Below, piece after piece: positions 32,010-35,090 of a stretch of 35,090 nucleotides of DNA (the first letter of the stretch is position 1; each line of letters begins with the position of its first letter). A program made the position numbers and the translations under genes. Location: NCBI GenBank assembly GCA_016217735.1, contig JACRGQ010000007.1, positions 1 to 35,090 of the forward strand. Direction: 5' to 3'. This stretch comes from Nitrospinota bacterium (GTDB lineage Bacteria; Nitrospinota_A; UBA7883; JACRGQ01). Under the pieces are notes generated by a model, which was not told the DNA's origin, did no database searches, and saw only the letters and a program-made list of their open reading frames with translations.

Positions 32010-34079
32010 TCAGTTTTCCACCGGGCGATAGGGGAGTGTGACGGTGAACTCCGACCCCCGCCCCTCCGCCGACTCCACGTTGATGGTTCCCCCCATCGCC
32101 GTTATCAGCTTTCGGGAGAGCGTCAGCCCCAGCCCCACCCCTCCCTGCGCGCGGGTGCTGCCGCCGTCGAGCTGGCGGAAGGCGTCGAATATCGCTTCGC
32201 GGTCCTTCGCCGGTATCCCGATCCCCTCGTCCCTCACGCGGAAGAGCAAATGCCCGTTCGCCGCCGCCGCGGTGGCGCGCACCTCGCCGCCGGCGCTGTA
32301 TTTGATGGCGTTTTGAATGAGGTTGTACAGCACCTGTTCAATCCGTGACGTATCGCCGAGGAAAAAAATGTCCGCGTCCCGCAGTTCGTCGATATTGGTC
32401 GTCAGCCGGATTTTTTTATCGCCGGCGGCCGCGGCCAGCCGGTTGGAGACGGAATGGAGGATCATCCGCGCGGACGAGATGTGTTCCTGCAATTTCAACT
32501 GGCCCGCCTCCAGCGAGCTCATATCCAACAGGTCGTTGACGAGCTGGAGCAGGCGTTCCCCCTGCCCCACCACCACCTCGTTGAACATGCTGATTTCCGC
32601 GGCGGCCTGTTCCGCGCGGCTCGACATTTCCTCCATCTCGTCCGGCGGCAGAGCCACCGTCACGCTCCGCTCGCCGCCCGGCGCGGCGCGGTGATGGATG
32701 GTTTTCAGCGCGCCCATCACCTCATCCATCCGTTCCCTGGCGATGCGGGAATATCCCAGCACGGAGGTGAGCGGCGTACGCAGCTCGTGCGACATGTTCG
32801 CCACAAATTCCGATTTCAGCCGGTTCGCCTCTTCCGCCTTCCTGCGTTCATCCCGCGCATCCTCCAGCGCCTCCACCGTCTGCCGCACCAGTTCCATCTG
32901 CGCCTCGGCCTGTTCCTTCATCAGTTTTTCATGCGCCCGTTGCGCCGTCATGTCGCGGTATATCCCCTGCACCAGGCGGCGGCCTTCCACCGCTATCACG
33001 GAGCAGCGAAGGTCCACCGGAATCTCAACGCCATCCCCGCGCCGGAGGATGATGCTTTTCGGGCTCTGGCCGGTTTCATCCGGCCCGCCGCGCGCCACCG
33101 TTTCGGCGAACATGGCCGCATACCGCTCCCGTTCGGCATCGGGAAAGAGCGCGGCATGGGGTTGTCCCACGATTTCCCCGCGCCGCATACCGAGCAGTTC
33201 TTCCCCCTTGCGGTTGATCTCCACCACCAGCCCGGTATCGGCGTCGGTGATGATGACCGTGTCCCCCGCCTGCTCCATCAGTTTTTTGTATTTTCCGCGC
33301 TCCTCGCCCAGCGCGCGGCTGACTATCGCGGCCCGTCCCGCGGCGGCCAACTCCATCAGCCCCATCAGAAAAACCAGCGTCTCCAGCAATATTACGCCCC
33401 TTGTCGCCTTGCTCCGCACGCTATTCCGCGCGCGGGAATCCGCTTCGGCGTAACGGTCGAAATCGGCCTTGAGGCGGCGTATTTCCGCGTTTATCCGCCC
33501 TCCCAGCTCATCATGGCGGCGCCGCAGGGAGGAAAGTTCATCAAGCATTGTTTCGATGTTGGCCGCTTTTGTGCCGTGCGGCCCGCCGCGCACCGTATTC
33601 AGCACCCGCGCCATGGCGGCTTCATACGCGGCGGCCTCGGCGTCAACCTCCTGGCGGAAACCGGGAGGGAGTCCGCCCCCTTTTTCATTTAAAAACCGCA
33701 GCAACGCGTTTCGCGCCTGTTCCGCCGCAAGCAATTCAACGTTGATATAACTTTCCGCCCGCGCGCGCGGGAGTCCCCCGCTTTTGAGCAACATGCCGTA
33801 GAACAGGATGTCGTGCGCGGGATTGAAGCTCTGTTCCATCAGCCCCAACGATTCGGTGAGGAGGGAGATTCCGCTGTTCCGCGCATTGCGCTCTTGGTCG
33901 CTATTCTCGATCTGCCGGAAGCGGAGCACATTGATGTAAAGGTACCCGGCGGCGAACGCCACCATCAGGAACAGGGTTAAGATGATGATGATCCGGCCCA
34001 CCGGTGTACGGCTCCCGGCGCGCAGCCACTGACCCACGCCCTCATGCCGGGATGATGATCCTGATACGCTGTTTTGCAT
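32010..34079 (-). CDS. PAS-domain sensor histidine kinase (orphan)
   Basis: 689 residues. Two TM helices, near residues 28-50 (IIIILTLFLMVAFAAGYLY) and about 230-250 (GVILLETLVFLMGLMELAA), border a helical periplasmic sensor part of about 180 residues. A PAS domain follows (about 265-380; TVIITDADTGLVVEINRKGE), then the HisKA part with FVANMSHELRTPLTSVLGYS as the H-box and the HATPase with VLYNLIQNAIKYS (N), DEGIGI (G1), FDAFRQLD (F) and GVGLGLTLSRKL (G2). All catalytic motifs are intact. The stretch between the H-box helix and the second HisKA helix is longer than usual, with extra sequence including ERSVTVALPPDEMEEMSSR. No response regulator gene is adjacent. No SD is clear. Confidence 0.9.
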   Translation of the reverse strand: MQNSVSGSSSRHEGVGQWLRAGSRTPVGRIIIILTLFLMVAFAAGYLYINVLRFRQIENSDQERNARNSGISLLTESLGLMEQSFNPAHDILFYGMLLKSGGLPRARAESYINVELLAAEQARNALLRFLNEKGGGLPPGFRQEVDAEAAAYEAAMARVLNTVRGGPHGTKAANIETMLDELSSLRRRHDELGGRINAEIRRLKADFDRYAEADSRARNSVRSKATRGVILLETLVFLMGLMELAAAGRAAIVSRALGEERGKYKKLMEQAGDTVIITDADTGLVVEINRKGEELLGMRRGEIVGQPHAALFPDAERERYAAMFAETVARGGPDETGQSPKSIILRRGDGVEIPVDLRCSVIAVEGRRLVQGIYRDMTAQRAHEKLMKEQAEAQMELVRQTVEALEDARDERRKAEEANRLKSEFVANMSHELRTPLTSVLGYSRIARERMDEVMGALKTIHHRAAPGGERSVTVALPPDEMEEMSSRAEQAAAEISMFNEVVVGQGERLLQLVNDLLDMSSLEAGQLKLQEHISSARMILHSVSNRLAAAAGDKKIRLTTNIDELRDADIFFLGDTSRIEQVLYNLIQNAIKYSAGGEVRATAAAANGHLLFRVRDEGIGIPAKDREAIFDAFRQLDGGSTRAQGGVGLGLTLSRKLITAMGGTINVESAEGRGSEFTVTLPYRPVEN

Positions 34080-34202
34080 ACTTTACGCGGTACGCATATT
34101 CCCGCGTCTCTCCCATTTTACAAAGTTGAGGCAATGTAACGGACTATTTCACCCGCCCATTATCCACCGAAAGCGGTCTGACAGCAACGGGCGGTCAAGC
34201 TG

Positions 34203-34231
34203 GGCAGTGGGTCGGTTTGAAATTCTAAATA
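34203..34231 (+). repeat. Dispersed repeat end (second copy)
   Basis: Matches the block at 10364-10392 with only a few changes (GTCGGTTTGAAATTCTAAAT against GTCAGTTTGAAATTCTAAAT) and shares its outer part with the MITE-like element at 16871. Confidence 0.55.
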
Positions 34232-34468
34232 TTTTCCCCCTTGTTCGCGGAGCGGACATAAGGAGACCCGGAAAGAAATGTTCAAACCGGGCCGGCTCCA
34301 CCGAAGTGGGAAGAGGGTGTGCGGGGGGACTCCCCCGAACAGGCGGGAATTAACCCCGCCCTATCGTGAATAACGCGGGTTAAATATCGGCTTCGAAGCC
34401 GGCGGCGTTCTCGGCTCTGTCATGCCCGCGCAGGCGGGCATCCAGCGTTCTTTCCCTTGAACTTTCTC

Positions 34469-34524
34469 GGCAGTGGCGACACTCTTGTCGCCATCCTTAC
34501 GGCGGCAAGAGTGCCGCCGCTACC
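34469..34524. repeat. Hairpin pair related to the convergent-junction repeats (member E)
   Basis: GGCGACA-CTCT-TGTCGCC (within 34469-34493) and GGCGGCA-AGAG-TGCCGCC (within 34500-34524) are two hairpins whose loops are complementary and match the CTCC loop and AGAG loop of member B. Outer flanks GGCAGT and GCTACC resemble the CCAGTAG/CTACTGG flanks of member A. Unlike A-D it is not at a convergent junction. Confidence 0.6.
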
Positions 34525-34558
34525 AATAAACAAAAGACGTGGTAATATCATTTACATC

Positions 34559-34702
34559 ATGCGAAAGAACATGAAGCTGAAAAAGCGCTCCTGCCCGCTC
34601 TGCAAGCCGCACAAAATGGGCTGGGAAAACCGCTGGAAGGCGAAGGAACAGGGCCGGATGAAAGCCGATGCCACAGAGATGCGGAAATATTTAATGCACT
34701 GA
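34559..34702 (+). CDS. Small CPLC-motif protein of unknown function
   Basis: 47 residues, MRKNMKLKKRSCPLCKPHKM, then GWENRWKAKEQGRMKADATE and a short tail. The CxxCKPHKMGxxNRWK core looks like that of short conserved bacterial proteins that I have seen in many genomes, often annotated only as hypothetical; a zinc or nucleic-acid role is only a guess. The longer frame from 34457 runs through the hairpin repeat and is rejected. The next gene starts 15 bases after its stop. Confidence 0.6.
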   Translation: MRKNMKLKKRSCPLCKPHKMGWENRWKAKEQGRMKADATEMRKYLMH

Positions 34703-34717
34703 TTTAAAGGCGGACAG

Positions 34718-35090
34718 TTGCGGACAATAAACAGAATCCAAGAAATTAAAGAAGAACTCTTCCAGTTTGACCCGGCTATTGCAAATAATTTTAAGAAGCA
34801 TTTTTCCGCCGAAATTGACAAGTTTGCCGAAAAAACCAACAAGGCGTTAACGGCATATGAGCAGCTAGACTCCACAAGCACCAGCAACGAACAGAACGCG
34901 TATATCGCCGCATTTATTTTCTACGCAATTCATTGTCTAATTGCTTCTGAAAAACTGCTTATTCATGGATATCCAGTTCCCTCTGGAAACCAAATGAGGA
35001 CGGCGATGGAATCGCTTGCAATGGCCATTTTGTGTTCGGCGAAGAATATGCCCTATTACAATGAAATCAAGGATGACAAATTCAAAACTA
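34718..35090 (+). CDS. Partial protein of unknown function (cut by right edge)
   Basis: At least 124 residues, open to the window end. The frame starts after a stop at 34700; TTG at 34718 is the only sensible start, with AAAGG about eight bases before it. The sequence is helical and charged, with one hydrophobic helix (AYIAAFIFYAIHCLIA) and KLLIHGYPVPSGNQMRTAMESLAMAILCS. I do not recognise the family. Its DNA is clearly AT-richer than the rest of the window, which suggests a gene gained by transfer. Confidence 0.6.
   Translation, partial: MRTINRIQEIKEELFQFDPAIANNFKKHFSAEIDKFAEKTNKALTAYEQLDSTSTSNEQNAYIAAFIFYAIHCLIASEKLLIHGYPVPSGNQMRTAMESLAMAILCSAKNMPYYNEIKDDKFKT

Larger units (their letters stand above)
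34080..34558. other. Intergenic region rich in repeat fragments
   Basis: About 480 bases with no convincing gene. It contains the dispersed block at 34203-34231, a TGCCCGCGCAGGCGGGCA palindrome at about 34423-34440, and a pair of small hairpins at 34469-34524 resembling the repeats found at convergent junctions. Confidence 0.5.

Overview
The window is GC-rich, gene-dense bacterial DNA from a Gram-negative organism: it encodes a full-length DsbD, an RND pump with a lipoprotein adaptor, a periplasmic SCO-like protein and a two-TM sensor kinase. Gene order around infC-rpmI-rplT-pheS-pheT followed by a coiled-coil gene and zapA, the CbpA/CbpB radical-SAM peptide pair under a cobalamin riboswitch, AmrS/AMMECR1 and the expanded PilZ/HD-GYP set recall the former Deltaproteobacteria and related phyla (Nitrospinota/Nitrospirota-like). 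The sequence alone does not fix the phylum. No transposase, phage gene, rRNA or CRISPR array is present.

Layout. 1-850 (minus): the 5' tip of an acetolactate synthase large-subunit gene and a YhcH/YjgK-family gene. 860-8720 (minus): a c-di-GMP block made of three copies of a cassette of paired PilZ proteins. One copy still runs into a complete HD-GYP gene and a small cysteine-containing gene. The other two keep only the first codons of HD-GYP. A DUF4116-repeat gene with a 12-G tract at its start lies inside the block. 8900-10171 (minus): a MEDS-LuxR regulator overlapping a small Os1348-like gene. 10505-14623: SCO-like protein (+), DUF475/TerC-like membrane protein (-), a two-ORF sigma factor with a membrane anti-sigma-like protein (+), and a small unknown gene (-). 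14629-18833 (minus): AMMECR1-AmrS-rubredoxin-RidA operon ending in a strong terminator, a MITE-like palindrome, then dsbD. 19017-19994 (+): pentapeptide/ion-channel fusion. 20039-21905 (minus): cobalamin riboswitch, terminator, CbpA peptide and CbpB maturase. 22106-26325 (+): RND adaptor and pump. 26437-31855 (minus): tRNA-Val-infC-rpmI-rplT-pheS-pheT-zapB-like-zapA, preceded by a good sigma-70 promoter. 32010-34079 (minus): orphan PAS histidine kinase. 34559-35090 (+): a small CPLC-motif protein and the start of an AT-richer gene cut by the window edge.

Three themes stand out. First, the PilZ/HD-GYP block shows triplication, gene fusion/fission and decay of one ancestral operon, with reading-frame lengths conserved to the residue. 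Second, all four convergent gene junctions carry a member of one hairpin repeat family whose outer stems differ while inner motifs recur, which suggests a bidirectional terminator role. Third, several genes come as tightly overlapping pairs (sigma domain 2/domain 4, Os1348-like/MEDS-LuxR, CbpA/CbpB, HD-GYP/small Cys protein), so products are probably made in coupled ratios.
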